NCBI GenBank assembly: GCA_021199655.1
Contig: JAJQHQ010000092.1
Location: forward strand, 1-64,000
Reading direction: 5' to 3'
Length of the DNA: 64,000 bases
Origin: Lachnospiraceae bacterium
GTDB lineage: Bacteria; Bacillota; Clostridia; Lachnospirales; Lachnospiraceae
Positions within the stretch are counted from its first letter, which is position 1; every line of letters begins with the position of its first letter. The position numbers and the translations under genes are program-made. The notes under the pieces were generated by a model, which ran no database searches, was not told the origin of the DNA, and saw nothing but the letters and a program-made list of their open reading frames with translations. This document shows positions 9,853 through 22,099 of the stretch, in pieces.

Positions 9853-10112
9853 CGTTTACAATAATGTATACCCAAAAGCATGAACACACATAAATATGTC
9901 TATCCTGCGCTATACTTCTCTATCTGTCTCTGTGTATGTCTATATTGTATCTATACAGACATTTTCCCTGCCTTTGTCCGGTTGTTATTTTCTGCCGCCT
10001 GTAAATGAATGGCTGAGAGAATATTCGACGCAATTACCACTGTGAAAAAATAGTTTTTATCTCTAATTTGCAAAAAATAAAATCATCCAAATCGGCCTGC
10101 ATCATAACAATC

Positions 10113-10152
10113 ACTCTGGTATACAGTTTACTTTTCTCCCGTATACCAGAGT
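10113..10152. repeat. Perfect inverted repeat ACTCTGGTATAC-N16-GTATACCAGAGT
   Basis: 12-bp arms read directly. Confidence 0.7.
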
Positions 10153-10196
10153 AATCTGCTTACAGAAAATACAAAAGGGTCATCTGTCAATAGCTG

Positions 10197-10484
10197 CTAT
10201 TTTCTTTGAGAATGAATCTGTAATACTTCTACAGCCTCCCGCATGAACAGCATTCCAAGCGCCAGTCCGTATTCAAAGAATTCCTTATTCTGCATACCCT
10301 GCGCATCTGAGAGAAGGTCGCAGATCTTATCTATTTCGCCAAACTGCTCACCCGATAACTCTTTTTCCAGTTTTTCCATCAGCCTGTCAGACTCCTTTAC
10401 AACCTTCCGATATTCCGGATCTTTTGAAACGACCTGTTCTGATGGATATAGTTCCCCGTCATACAATGCATCCAATGCCTTCAT
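10197..10484 (-). CDS. Small hypothetical protein (DUF6809-like)
   Basis: 95-aa ORF; pattern LYDGELYPSEQVVSKDPEYRKV...YGLALGMLFMREAVE. Confidence 0.55.
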   Translation of the reverse strand: MKALDALYDGELYPSEQVVSKDPEYRKVVKESDRLMEKLEKELSGEQFGEIDKICDLLSDAQGMQNKEFFEYGLALGMLFMREAVEVLQIHSQRK

Positions 10485-10847
10485 TATGTATTCCTCCTTA
10501 CGCGATTCTTTTTCTGTTGAACTCCCTGTATTGCTTCTTAAGCAATAACCCTTTTATCTTTTCCAGACAGATAATATGCTTTTATTTTTTCCGTAAGTAC
10601 GTATACACAAATGAAATTCATCTAAACAAATTCCGCGTGGCATACTAAACTTTTCGTATTTCGAAATCCAGTTTGTAAAATTGCACAATTTTCGAATATC
10701 ATTTTTGTTCAAAACAGAGAATTATACATTGACCTATGAATTTACCTATCGCATAGTTAAATTACTCCTTTTTCAGTAAAAAACAGGAAACTCAATGAAA
10801 CCAAAACCCGTGCGATTCTAAAGTAGTTATATTAAATATGACATTCA

Positions 10848-10871
10848 AAAAAGCCCGCAAATCCGGGCTTT
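10848..10871. terminator. Hairpin terminator downstream of tRNA-Gln
   Basis: AAAAAGCCCG...CGGGCTTTT with short loop. Confidence 0.6.
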
Positions 10872-10923
10872 TCGCGACCTTTTCAGGCAAAGAAAAAAGC
10901 ACTTCCTGCGAAGTGCTTCCAAG

Positions 10924-10995
10924 CAGGGCTACCAGGATTCGAACCTGGAAATGACGGAGTCAGAGTCCGTTGCCTTACCATTTGGCGATAGCCCT
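10924..10995 (-). tRNA. tRNA-Gln (anticodon CTG)
   Basis: Cloverleaf on minus strand AGGGCTATCGCCAAATGGTAAGGCAACGGACTCTGACTCCGTCATTTCCAGGTTCGAATCCTGGTAGCCCTG; anticodon loop CTCTGAC. Confidence 0.93.
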
Positions 10996-11233
10996 ATATT
11001 CTGCTGAAAAAATAACTTCTGTATCTACAGCCTGTCAAAACCGCTGTCCTCAACAGACGTTTGCTATTATATCGTAAGTCTTTTTGAAATGCAAGCCCTT
11101 TTTTTAATTATTTTCATTTTTCTCTTTTCTTTTGGAAAAAATGTGGTATAGTCAAAAAAAACTTAACTGCCCAACATCGTCACGGTTACAGACTGACAAT
11201 GTTTGGGCTTACACAAACAAAGGAGCATTTATC

Positions 11234-12700
11234 ATGAGTACACTGAATCTGACACTTCTGACTGACCTGTATGAACTGACGATGATGCAGGGCTATTTCG
11301 AGTCCGGTTCCAATGAAACTGTCATCTTCGACGCTTTTTATCGAAACAATCCCTGCGGCAACGGCTACGCAATCGCAGCCGGGCTTGATCAGGTCATTGA
11401 TTATATCCGGAATCTGCACTTTTCCCCAGAGGATATTGACTATCTGCGGGGACTCGGCATTTTCCACGAGCCGTTTCTGGATTATCTCAAAGACTTCCAC
11501 TTTGAAGGCGACATCTACGCGATTCCGGAAGGATCCGTCATGTTCCCGCACGAACCGATGCTGAAGGTCATCGCGCCGATCATGCAGGCGCAGCTGGTGG
11601 AGACCGCGGTGCTGACCATTTTGAATCATCAGAGCCTGATCGCGACCAAGTCCGCGCGTGTGGTGCAGGCAGCGCGCGGCGACGGCATCATGGAGTTTGG
11701 CCTTCGAAGAGCACAGGGACCCGATGCGGGTGTGTACGGTGCTCGGGCCGCAATGATCGCAGGCTGCGTCGGCACTTCGAATGTGCTTGCCGGGCAGATG
11801 TTTGACGTGCCGGTCAAGGGTACGCACGCACACAGCTGGATCATGAGCTTCCCGGATGAATATACGGCATTTAAAAAATACTCTGAGTTGTATCCGGATG
11901 CCTGCCTGCTTTTAGTTGACACCTACGATACCCTCCGTTCGGGTGTGCCGAACGCCATCCGCGTATTCCGAGAAATGCGTGAGGCGGGTATGGAACTGAA
12001 GGGGTACGGCATCCGTCTGGACAGCGGTGATCTTGCCTATATGTCCAAGAAAGCGCGCGCGATGCTGGATGAGGCAGGATTTACGGACGCAATTATTTCC
12101 GCTTCCAGCGATCTTGACGAATACCTGATCGACAGCTTAAAGACACAGGGCGCGGCGATCACCTCCTGGGGTGTAGGTACCAACATGATCACCTCAAAGG
12201 ACTGCCCCGCGTTCGGCGGTGTCTACAAGCTGGCGGCTGTGTTTGATGAAAACAGTGGTGAATTCATCCCGAAGATCAAGCTTTCAGAAAATACGGATAA
12301 GATCACCAATCCGGGCAACAAAAAGATTCTGCGCATTTATGATAAGGCGACCGGCAAGATTCGCGCCGATCTGATCTGTCTGGTCGATGAGGAATACAAT
12401 CCGGAACAGGATCTGCTCATCTTTGACCCGATCGAGACCTGGAAAAAGACAAAAATCAAGGCCGACACCTATGAAATCCGTGAACTGCTTGTACCGGTCT
12501 TCCTGAAAGGAGAATGTGTCTATACCTCTCCGGCTGTCATGGATATCCGGGATTATTGTGAGCAGGAAAAGAATACCCTCTGGCCGGAAACACGGCGTCT
12601 GACGAATCCGCATGACGTCTATGTCGACCTCTCTGACAAGCTTTATGAGATTAAGAGAGGACTGCTGAATCAGATGGGAAAAGCGGCGCTGCAGAATTAA
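11234..12700 (+). CDS. pncB: Nicotinate phosphoribosyltransferase
   Basis: LTLLTDLYELTMMQGYFESG...GTHAHSWIMSFPDEYTAFKKY...GIRLDSGDLAYMSKKAR; RBS aaaggag. Confidence 0.92.
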   Translation: MSTLNLTLLTDLYELTMMQGYFESGSNETVIFDAFYRNNPCGNGYAIAAGLDQVIDYIRNLHFSPEDIDYLRGLGIFHEPFLDYLKDFHFEGDIYAIPEGSVMFPHEPMLKVIAPIMQAQLVETAVLTILNHQSLIATKSARVVQAARGDGIMEFGLRRAQGPDAGVYGARAAMIAGCVGTSNVLAGQMFDVPVKGTHAHSWIMSFPDEYTAFKKYSELYPDACLLLVDTYDTLRSGVPNAIRVFREMREAGMELKGYGIRLDSGDLAYMSKKARAMLDEAGFTDAIISASSDLDEYLIDSLKTQGAAITSWGVGTNMITSKDCPAFGGVYKLAAVFDENSGEFIPKIKLSENTDKITNPGNKKILRIYDKATGKIRADLICLVDEEYNPEQDLLIFDPIETWKKTKIKADTYEIRELLVPVFLKGECVYTSPAVMDIRDYCEQEKNTLWPETRRLTNPHDVYVDLSDKLYEIKRGLLNQMGKAALQN

Positions 12701-12730
12701 ATACAGAATTAAATACAGAATAAACTGCAT

Positions 12731-12754
12731 GGCCGGCGCATATAAGCGCCGGCC
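12731..12754 (+). terminator. Rho-independent terminator of pncB
   Basis: GGCCGGCGC-atataa-GCGCCGGCC followed by cttttctg. Confidence 0.8.
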
Positions 12755-12761
12755 CTTTTCT

Positions 12762-12833
12762 GCTTTATAGGAAACTTCGATCCTATAAAGCAAAATCGTT
12801 CCGCGAGAATGCGCTAAGGCGCATTCTTTTTTT
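12762..12833. repeat. Twin-hairpin element between pncB and the galactanase gene
   Basis: GCTTTATAGGA-aacttcga-TCCTATAAAGC, then AGAATGCGC-taag-GCGCATTCT followed by T-run. Confidence 0.65.
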
Positions 12834-12835
12834 AA

Positions 12836-14998
<2,163 letters not shown>

Positions 14999-15334
14999 TC
15001 ACGGTTACCCAGTATTTGCATTGCAGCTGTTTGATTGTATAACAATCCAGAGCAGCTGCGTTTTTTTCAGTTTACCACAAAGCCGCAGACAGTCCAACAT
15101 CTTTTTGAATAAAGTTCCTTATTTTACAGATACTAGTGTCATACGGAACTGATTACGTATTTTGCAACTGTTCATAATTTTTATCTATGTCTTTCCGAAA
15201 AAGGAAGGAAGCATACAGCCAAAACGCATCGATAACATTTTAGAACAGTTACGAGTACCGAACAGACGATCACAACGATATGCATGATTCTCACAACATA
15301 CGATAAACAATGGAAAGATGGAGGAAAATACAAC

Positions 15335-15432
15335 ATGAAGGCAACAGGAATTGTAAGAAGAATCGATGATCTCGGCCGCGTCGTCATACCAAAGGAAATC
15401 CGGCGCACCCTGCGCATACGGGAAAGCGACCC
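15335..15432 (+). pseudogene. spoVT: 5' part of interrupted spoVT (AbrB-type DNA-binding domain)
   Basis: MKATGIVRRIDDLGRVVIPKEIRRTLRIRESDP then diverges at GCGACCC; the ORF continues to 15511 with element-encoded HKTLTPFEKYCFAMQQFYERCIGK. Confidence 0.93.
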
Positions 15433-15454
15433 ATTACATAAAACATTGACACCG
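15426..15454 (+). other. attL: core GCGACCC and attP right arm AACATTGACACCG
   Basis: Arm 15442-15454 is the exact reverse complement of 31418-31430. Confidence 0.85.
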
Positions 15455-15653
15455 TTTGAAAAGTATTGTTTTGCCATGCAGCAGTTCTATGAGCGGTGTA
15501 TCGGCAAGTAAGTAAGAGCCATGAACGGCAAAAGCGTTATAAATGGGCGATACATACCATTAAACAAGATAATTTCTCTCTATCTGAATGCGATAATACC
15601 ATATTATTTCGGATAGCAAAACCAAAACTAAATAGGAACAGCAGACCAAAGGT

Positions 15654-15696
15654 CATGCCGGATATTTCCTTTAGAGAAATGTCTGGCATGGCTTTT
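15654..15696 (+). terminator. Imperfect hairpin terminator downstream of truncated spoVT
   Basis: CATGCCGGATATTTC-ctttaga-GAAATGTCTGGCATG followed by gcttttttg. Confidence 0.6.
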
Positions 15697-15724
15697 TTGT
15701 TGTAATTTAAGGAGGAACGCCCAA

Positions 15725-18088
15725 ATGTTAGAACAAAACTCTTTTACTTTATACTTCAATGACGGTTGCCAAAATATGAATAACACGCTTTATCCTCATA
15801 AAATTGTCGTTCAATCAAAACAAGACCTTTTGTCTGTCGTAGCACATGACCATGTAGCCGCTCAATTTGAACATAACCGCAGGAAGATAGACAATTTTAT
15901 TCAATCCGACTGTGTTATGATGGATATTGATAATACACACAGCGATAATCCAGAAGACTGGATTTCGCCTAAAGACATTCAAAATCAATTTCCTGATGTA
16001 CCGTTTTATGTATCATTTTCCAGAAATAATATGAAAGAGAAAAACGGAAAGGCACCACGACCGAAGTTTCATGTATACTTCAAAATCAGAATATGCCTGG
16101 ATAGTGGAAAATATGCAGACTTCAAACGAATTTTATGTGATTATTTTCCGTATTTCGACAAAAATGCTACCGATGCGGCTCGCTTTTTCTATGGTGTGGA
16201 AACTCCGCTTGTTGCGTATTATGATGGAGATACGCTTTTATCAGACTTCATGCAAAATGTTTATGCAGAAAATCAGCAAGCAGAACTTGCTGATTGTTCC
16301 GAAAAAGAAGAAAGTACGATACCAGAGGGGACACGGAACTCCACATTGTTTAAAAAAGCTATTCGCTTTTTGACACGATGGGGAAATGATGATGAAAAAG
16401 CATATCAGTCTTATCAGACTGAATCAAAGAAATGTTCCCCGCCCTTAGATGAAAAAGAACTTATTTCTATCTGGAAAAGCGCACAGAAATGCTATATAGA
16501 AAATATCAAAAATTTGCCCGATTATGTTCCACCACAACGATTTAACAAGCCACAGTCCTTAAAATCTCTTAAACCATCAGATTATACGGATATAGGTCAG
16601 ACAAAAGTCTTTTGTCATGAATATGGGAAGATACTTCGTTATTCCAGAATAACAGGATTTATAGTTTTTGATAAAAAGAAATGGGTGGAAGATGAACTTC
16701 GGGCGCAGAAAATGGCACAGGATTTAACGGATCGTCAACTAACAGCCGCCTGTGCAGAATTAAGAAAAGCTAATGAAAATGAAAATACAGCCGCATTATC
16801 CAAAGATGAACGGTCAAAGAAAGCAAGCACTACAGATGCACAAAACGCAAAGAAATATCGAAGTTACGTCTTAGGAAGACGAGATTCACGGCGCATTACA
16901 GCCACTTTGAGGGAGGCACAGCCAATGCTTGAACTGAATCCAGAACAGTTAGACAAAGACCCATTCCTGTTAAATACGCCAGATGGAACGATTGATTTGC
17001 GAACAGGAGAACTACACCCACATAATCCAAGTGATTGCTGTACCAAAATTACACGGGTCAGTATCTCGGATAACGGTATGGACTTGTTTCAAGCCTTTCT
17101 GGAAACAATAACGTGCAGTAATAAAGAACTGGAAAATTATTTACAGTATATTTCTGGTATGTGTCTTCTTGGAAAAGTATATTGTGAAAATCTGATAATC
17201 GCATATGGAACAGGAAAGAATGGGAAAAGTACGTTCTTTAATCTTCTCTCTAAAGTTATGGGGAGTTATGCCGGCTATCTGTCATCCGAAGTCTTAATTT
17301 CAGATGGGTGGCGTTCAAAGAATAAAAGTCCTGAATATGCGGAATTAAGGGGGAAGCGCATTGTAGTTGTTTCAGAATTAGATGAAGATAGAAATCTGGA
17401 TACGGCACTTGTGAAAAAGATATGCTCAACAGACCAGATTCAGGCTGAAAAGAAGTATAAAGACCCGTTTTCTTTTGAACCATCTCATACAACCATATTA
17501 TGCACAAATCATTTACCCCGTGTAAAAACCAGAGATAACGGAACATGGCGAAGATTGAAAGTTGTGCCTTTTCATGCGGTGATTGAAGATGAATCGGAAG
17601 TCAGGAATTACACGGATTACCTGCTTGAACACGCAGGCGGAGCTGTCCTGAAATGGATGGTCGAGGGAGCATTGAAATTTATACAGGCAGATTATAAACT
17701 GGAAGAACCGCAAGTTGTCCGTGAAGCAATCTTTGAATATCAAAGCGATAATGACTGGCTAACAAATTTTATCTCTGAATGCTGTGAAAAAGGGCAAGAA
17801 CTGGCTGAAAAGTCGGGAGACTTATACACCCGTTATCGGGAATTTCAAAAAAGTATCGGAGAATCAGCAGTAACATCATCTTCTTTTAAAAACGCAGTAG
17901 AAGAAGCAGGATTTAAGACGAAAAAAACAAATAAAGGCAGAGTTGTATATGGATTGAAACTTAAAGCCAACGGTTCAGAATTACCAGAATATGAGTATAA
18001 CGCTCCGCTGTTCAGACCGCTATCTCATAAAGTGACAGACAGTGACAGTGATACAGAAAACTTTACAGAGGATTTTGTTAAATTCTAA
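15725..18088 (+). CDS. Phage/plasmid (P4-type) primase-helicase
   Basis: Primase-like N-terminus (FYVSFSRNNMKEKNGKAPRPKFHVYF) and helicase LIIAYGTGKNGKSTFFNLLSKVMGSYAGYLSSEVLI Walker A; RBS aaggagg. Confidence 0.88.
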   Translation: MLEQNSFTLYFNDGCQNMNNTLYPHKIVVQSKQDLLSVVAHDHVAAQFEHNRRKIDNFIQSDCVMMDIDNTHSDNPEDWISPKDIQNQFPDVPFYVSFSRNNMKEKNGKAPRPKFHVYFKIRICLDSGKYADFKRILCDYFPYFDKNATDAARFFYGVETPLVAYYDGDTLLSDFMQNVYAENQQAELADCSEKEESTIPEGTRNSTLFKKAIRFLTRWGNDDEKAYQSYQTESKKCSPPLDEKELISIWKSAQKCYIENIKNLPDYVPPQRFNKPQSLKSLKPSDYTDIGQTKVFCHEYGKILRYSRITGFIVFDKKKWVEDELRAQKMAQDLTDRQLTAACAELRKANENENTAALSKDERSKKASTTDAQNAKKYRSYVLGRRDSRRITATLREAQPMLELNPEQLDKDPFLLNTPDGTIDLRTGELHPHNPSDCCTKITRVSISDNGMDLFQAFLETITCSNKELENYLQYISGMCLLGKVYCENLIIAYGTGKNGKSTFFNLLSKVMGSYAGYLSSEVLISDGWRSKNKSPEYAELRGKRIVVVSELDEDRNLDTALVKKICSTDQIQAEKKYKDPFSFEPSHTTILCTNHLPRVKTRDNGTWRRLKVVPFHAVIEDESEVRNYTDYLLEHAGGAVLKWMVEGALKFIQADYKLEEPQVVREAIFEYQSDNDWLTNFISECCEKGQELAEKSGDLYTRYREFQKSIGESAVTSSSFKNAVEEAGFKTKKTNKGRVVYGLKLKANGSELPEYEYNAPLFRPLSHKVTDSDSDTENFTEDFVKF

Positions 18089-18148
18089 TATGGAAAAGTT
18101 TGTCAGATAACCGTCACTGGGTGTCACTCCCCTACACATGAACATAGA

Positions 18149-18190
18149 AAAAGCCATTGACTGACGAAAAACTGTCTATCAATGGCTTTT
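18149..18190. terminator. Bidirectional terminator after primase gene
   Basis: AAAAGCCATTGA...TCAATGGCTTTT 12-bp arms. Confidence 0.7.
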
Positions 18191-18492
18191 ATACATAGTG
18201 AGAGTGGGAAATTCCGATGATTTTTTTTGCCCACTACATAATACCCTCCTGTTTTACGGTTCTCATACAAATCCTTTCTACAAGGCGCTCTCCCTGTTTT
18301 AAGCAAGTTCTCTTTATATTGGATAAATTTATCCACACGGGAAACAACTTTTCATCTCGGTTAGATGCACCTTGTTATGCATGGTGTTCTAAATGTTTCA
18401 GGACACAAAACAAAAACACAGGCAAACATTTTTTTCCTGTACATATATATACAAGGTATTTTTGGAAAATTATTTAAAATTCGGAAAATCAA

Positions 18493-18837
18493 CTACGATG
18501 ATTTTCGCCTGCTTTCTTGCTCTTTATTATTGACACGAACAAAAACTTTGCATTGCTCAAGGCAAATATCCCTCTGTTCTGCTGTCAGGGAGCGGAATAT
18601 ACGAAGAAGTTCATTTTCCTGATGGCTTTTTATCTGATCGGGAGTGTAATCCAACAAATAGTCTATTGAAACGTTGAAATAAGCAGCCAGAGATTTTAGC
18701 GTGTTGAAGTCGGGTTCTCTCGCATCCTGCACATAACTTCCAAGAGTAGATGGAGCAATATTTAACTGACGAGCCAATTCTTTTTGCGTAATGTCTCGTT
18801 CTTCAATCAATGTGCGCAGATTCTTTCCGAAACTCAT
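18493..18837 (-). CDS. XRE-family repressor
   Basis: LRTLIEERDITQKELARQLNIAPSTLGSYVQDAREPDFNTLKSLAAYFNVSIDYLLDY. Confidence 0.85.
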   Translation of the reverse strand: MSFGKNLRTLIEERDITQKELARQLNIAPSTLGSYVQDAREPDFNTLKSLAAYFNVSIDYLLDYTPDQIKSHQENELLRIFRSLTAEQRDICLEQCKVFVRVNNKEQESRRKSS

Positions 18838-18999
18838 GTAACAGCCTCCTCTCTAACATTTTTCCCATATCATAACTGAAAATGCCCCTAAATTTTTAAA
18901 TGAGACGCAAATCGCGTTGACGGTACACAAAAAGAGTTGTAAAATGGCATTAAGTGTGATGTCCATACGTTCATACGAAAAAGGAAGGAGCAGGTACAA

Positions 19000-19851
19000 A
19001 TGGCAAAGAATATTGAAAAGGCGGCACAAGCGGTCGAGCAGATGGATATATATTTGCGAGAAAAGTTTGCTCTAAACGATAATGAAGATTCACAGAAAGC
19101 GAAACTTTGGGAGAATACATATATTCATCATCAAATAGAAAAACGTCAGAAGCATGGCACATTTACAATAAATGAACATATCAGAGGAATGGTCTATTCC
19201 ATGCTTAGTTCAAGTGTTTCATGGGACAGGATTGCAAAAGGGATTGATATTGAAACTGGCAGGATAAAGCCTATTGATGATATTTTCGGAGACTATTCCC
19301 CCGAAGCCCTCTTGAAATCTACACCAGAGGAATTAAGAGACAAAATCAAAGATGTAAACTGTGCAAGCTACAGCACAAGAAAACAGATGGAAGCAATGCT
19401 CTACTACAATATTCCAAAATTACAGGCTATATGCAGAAAGTATGATGGAATAGATAACTATTATGAAAGCATTATTCATGCTGACCGTTCAGGATTTAAA
19501 ACACTAATTACAATTCTTTCGGACGCTGAAAGCGATAACAAAATGATTCAGTTAGGGGATGCCCTGACAGCAGAATATCTGCGCAATGTCGGTTATGATA
19601 TGCCAAAGCCAGACAGACATATCCGCAGGATTCTCGGCAGTGAAGTCCTCGGCTGTTCTGACACAGAAACGGTGTCTGTTTTTGAAGCCTTTGACATTAT
19701 TGGAGAGATTGCAAAAGCAATGAACCGACAGTCGGCAGAGGTTGATTATATCTTGTGGTCTTATTGTGCGGATGGTTACGGAGAAATTTGTACCATTCAG
19801 CCAAAATGTAGTGTCTGTAAAGTCATCGAGTATTGTATGAAAGGAAGATAA
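19000..19851 (+). CDS. HhH-GPD-type DNA glycosylase-like protein with C-terminal Cys motif
   Basis: GDALTAEYLRNVGYDMPKPDRHIRRILG and C-terminal C-X5-C-X2-C-X5-C (CTIQPKCSVCKVIEYC), similar to endonuclease III Fe-S loop. Confidence 0.6.
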   Translation: MAKNIEKAAQAVEQMDIYLREKFALNDNEDSQKAKLWENTYIHHQIEKRQKHGTFTINEHIRGMVYSMLSSSVSWDRIAKGIDIETGRIKPIDDIFGDYSPEALLKSTPEELRDKIKDVNCASYSTRKQMEAMLYYNIPKLQAICRKYDGIDNYYESIIHADRSGFKTLITILSDAESDNKMIQLGDALTAEYLRNVGYDMPKPDRHIRRILGSEVLGCSDTETVSVFEAFDIIGEIAKAMNRQSAEVDYILWSYCADGYGEICTIQPKCSVCKVIEYCMKGR

Positions 19852-19856
19852 TTCTC

Positions 19857-20879
19857 ATGAGCGAAGAAAAGGATATTGAGATTGTAAAGAAAATATTAGA
19901 TTGTGAAGAACGGCTTTCAAGCGCAAATGACGAACTCGGTAAAATAAGGAATACATCTTACTCTGAAAAGAAGCCTGCTGAACCTGTACGAATGTCAGAT
20001 GATAAACTTGCACCACCGATTCCGCCACTCAAAAGCGATAAGAAAAAGGCATTCGGACCATATATTGTTTGCGTTGTCTTATCTGTTGTTGGCACTATTT
20101 TTCATATTGGCTTCATAACAAGTCTAATGACATTTTTGACTTTCTTAGCTATTATCTGGATAGCTGTCTACTTCGTCAGATTAAGCAAAGAAAGAAAACA
20201 ACATGCAGATACGGTCAGAAACTCACCTGCATATAAAACGCAATGGGAAAATGCGAAAAAACAAGAAGATGAACGATATAAAATAGCAGTGAAATACTAT
20301 GAAGAAACAACGTATCCACAATGGAAAGAAAAATATGATATATGGAAAAAAGAATACGATGAAAAGTATTCTACCGCATGGAACAAAGTTACCGCACTAC
20401 AAGCAGAGCGTAGACAGTTATACTCTTCTTATCCTCAAATTCCAGTCTGGTGTCAGAGCAAAAGTGCGATGGTATTTTTGGAAACTATAATGTCAATGTA
20501 TAACTGCGACTTAAATTATGCTATTGCTAAATATAGAGATAAACTGGAAGCAGAAGAACGGGAAAAGGCAAGACGAGAAGCAGAACGAGAAGCACGTCTC
20601 CAACGAGAAGCGGAAGAAAGCTACTCTGATCAGGGCGGCAGCTTTATAAGAGACGTTGCGGCTGTGGGTCTTGGCGTTGCGGCTGGAAATAAAATATCAG
20701 GAGTAGGCGGCAAAAAGGACAATAGCAGTTCGAGAGAAAAAGCGGCAGCGTATACATGTTCGCCAAGCTGTCCTAGAAAAGGAAAAGGATATGGAAAATC
20801 CAGATGTGAATTAAACCCGAACACGTGTGGATATGGATTAAGATATACTGATGATACATTATTGAGAAGCCGTAGATAG
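19857..20879 (+). CDS. Hypothetical membrane protein with long charged helix
   Basis: TM region YIVCVVLSVVGTIFHIGFITSLMTFLTFLAIIWIAVYFV, charged repeat-like helix, C-terminal Cys cluster; starts 6 bp after upstream stop. Confidence 0.65.
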   Translation: MSEEKDIEIVKKILDCEERLSSANDELGKIRNTSYSEKKPAEPVRMSDDKLAPPIPPLKSDKKKAFGPYIVCVVLSVVGTIFHIGFITSLMTFLTFLAIIWIAVYFVRLSKERKQHADTVRNSPAYKTQWENAKKQEDERYKIAVKYYEETTYPQWKEKYDIWKKEYDEKYSTAWNKVTALQAERRQLYSSYPQIPVWCQSKSAMVFLETIMSMYNCDLNYAIAKYRDKLEAEEREKARREAEREARLQREAEESYSDQGGSFIRDVAAVGLGVAAGNKISGVGGKKDNSSSREKAAAYTCSPSCPRKGKGYGKSRCELNPNTCGYGLRYTDDTLLRSRR

Positions 20880-21023
20880 CACCTATAAACTTTTTTTTGC
20901 TTAGTGCTTGCTCTGCCTTTTCGGACATATTACTTTTGAAACCTTTGATATCAACAGTCTTGTCATAAAGATATAGTCAGTAGTTGTTGGCTGAAATAAA
21001 AGCTATGAAATGGAGGAAAAACA

Positions 21024-21917
21024 ATGAGTAACGACAACATTTTTGATTCATTTTTTAACTGGACTAAGGATTTTTTACCCAAAAGCCTTGAAAAGAAAAT
21101 TGCGAAAAAACAATTTTATGAAGAAGAATTTCTTCTCTCTGTAGAAAAATATGAGGATTCTGATTTAACTGATGAAAGGTATATGAATCATTTGAGTATG
21201 CTTTCACACGGGATATTTGACATAGAATTATATGTAGACCACATTTGGACGGGAAAGGATCTTCCTTGCTGGCAATTAAAGGTTAATCTCGGAGATAAGG
21301 TTGCATACGAAAGATGCGAAAGAGAAAAAGCCGAAAATAAAGAATGGCTTTGTAGCTTAGAAAAAGGTGTTTTTGACGGTACCGCTCGTAATAACCATTT
21401 AGAGGATATTTTAATAGTTTTCAAAAAATGGATAGAACCATCTTCCGAATTAGACGAAAATGAAAGTATATATGAGTGGTTTTTCCGTTGGGCTTCTATC
21501 TTTATTCAGGAGAAAAGGAATAACCAAAAAGGAAAGAGTAACGAGCCTGAAGAAAAATATATGTATTATGTTGACACTGAGATTGATGGTGAAGAAATGC
21601 TTGAACAGGTTTCCTTAGATGAATTAACTGAACTTTGGCAATTTGATATCGCGATTATTTCAAATCCTTCTTGTGATTCTTCGGATTGGTTTGTTCGGTT
21701 AGACCTTTCTAATTCAGAAATAGACCTTTCAAGCCTTTTAAACGAAAAAACATCACATTCCTCTGTTCCATTGAGGAAAGACGATAATTTAGATGTAAAA
21801 CTTCAAAAAAAATATAATGGAGTTACTTCCATTCTGGCACAGTCCGATTGCGAACACTTAGAAGATGCTTTTAGTGTGATTAGCGAGTTTATTGAAACAC
21901 GCTCAGAAAAGGCTTAG
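21024..21917 (+). CDS. Hypothetical protein
   Basis: Long ORF with RBS ggagg. Confidence 0.6.
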   Translation: MSNDNIFDSFFNWTKDFLPKSLEKKIAKKQFYEEEFLLSVEKYEDSDLTDERYMNHLSMLSHGIFDIELYVDHIWTGKDLPCWQLKVNLGDKVAYERCEREKAENKEWLCSLEKGVFDGTARNNHLEDILIVFKKWIEPSSELDENESIYEWFFRWASIFIQEKRNNQKGKSNEPEEKYMYYVDTEIDGEEMLEQVSLDELTELWQFDIAIISNPSCDSSDWFVRLDLSNSEIDLSSLLNEKTSHSSVPLRKDDNLDVKLQKKYNGVTSILAQSDCEHLEDAFSVISEFIETRSEKA

Positions 21918-22099
21918 AAACCATATAAGCAAAAACAGTTCGTTACATTTATATTTTTTGACCGTGGAAATTCCATCAAAAACATGGCAAAATACGGTTA
22001 AAACTATAAACGAAATAGTTGACTTCTTTTCGTTTATATCTTATAATATAAATGTATCGAACATATGTTCTATATTTGCAAACGAAAAGAGGATTATAC

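Noticed and set aside
10924-10995. tRNA-Gln as an integration site for a nearby element
   Set aside because: No partial tRNA repeat or integrase seen adjacent to it within the window
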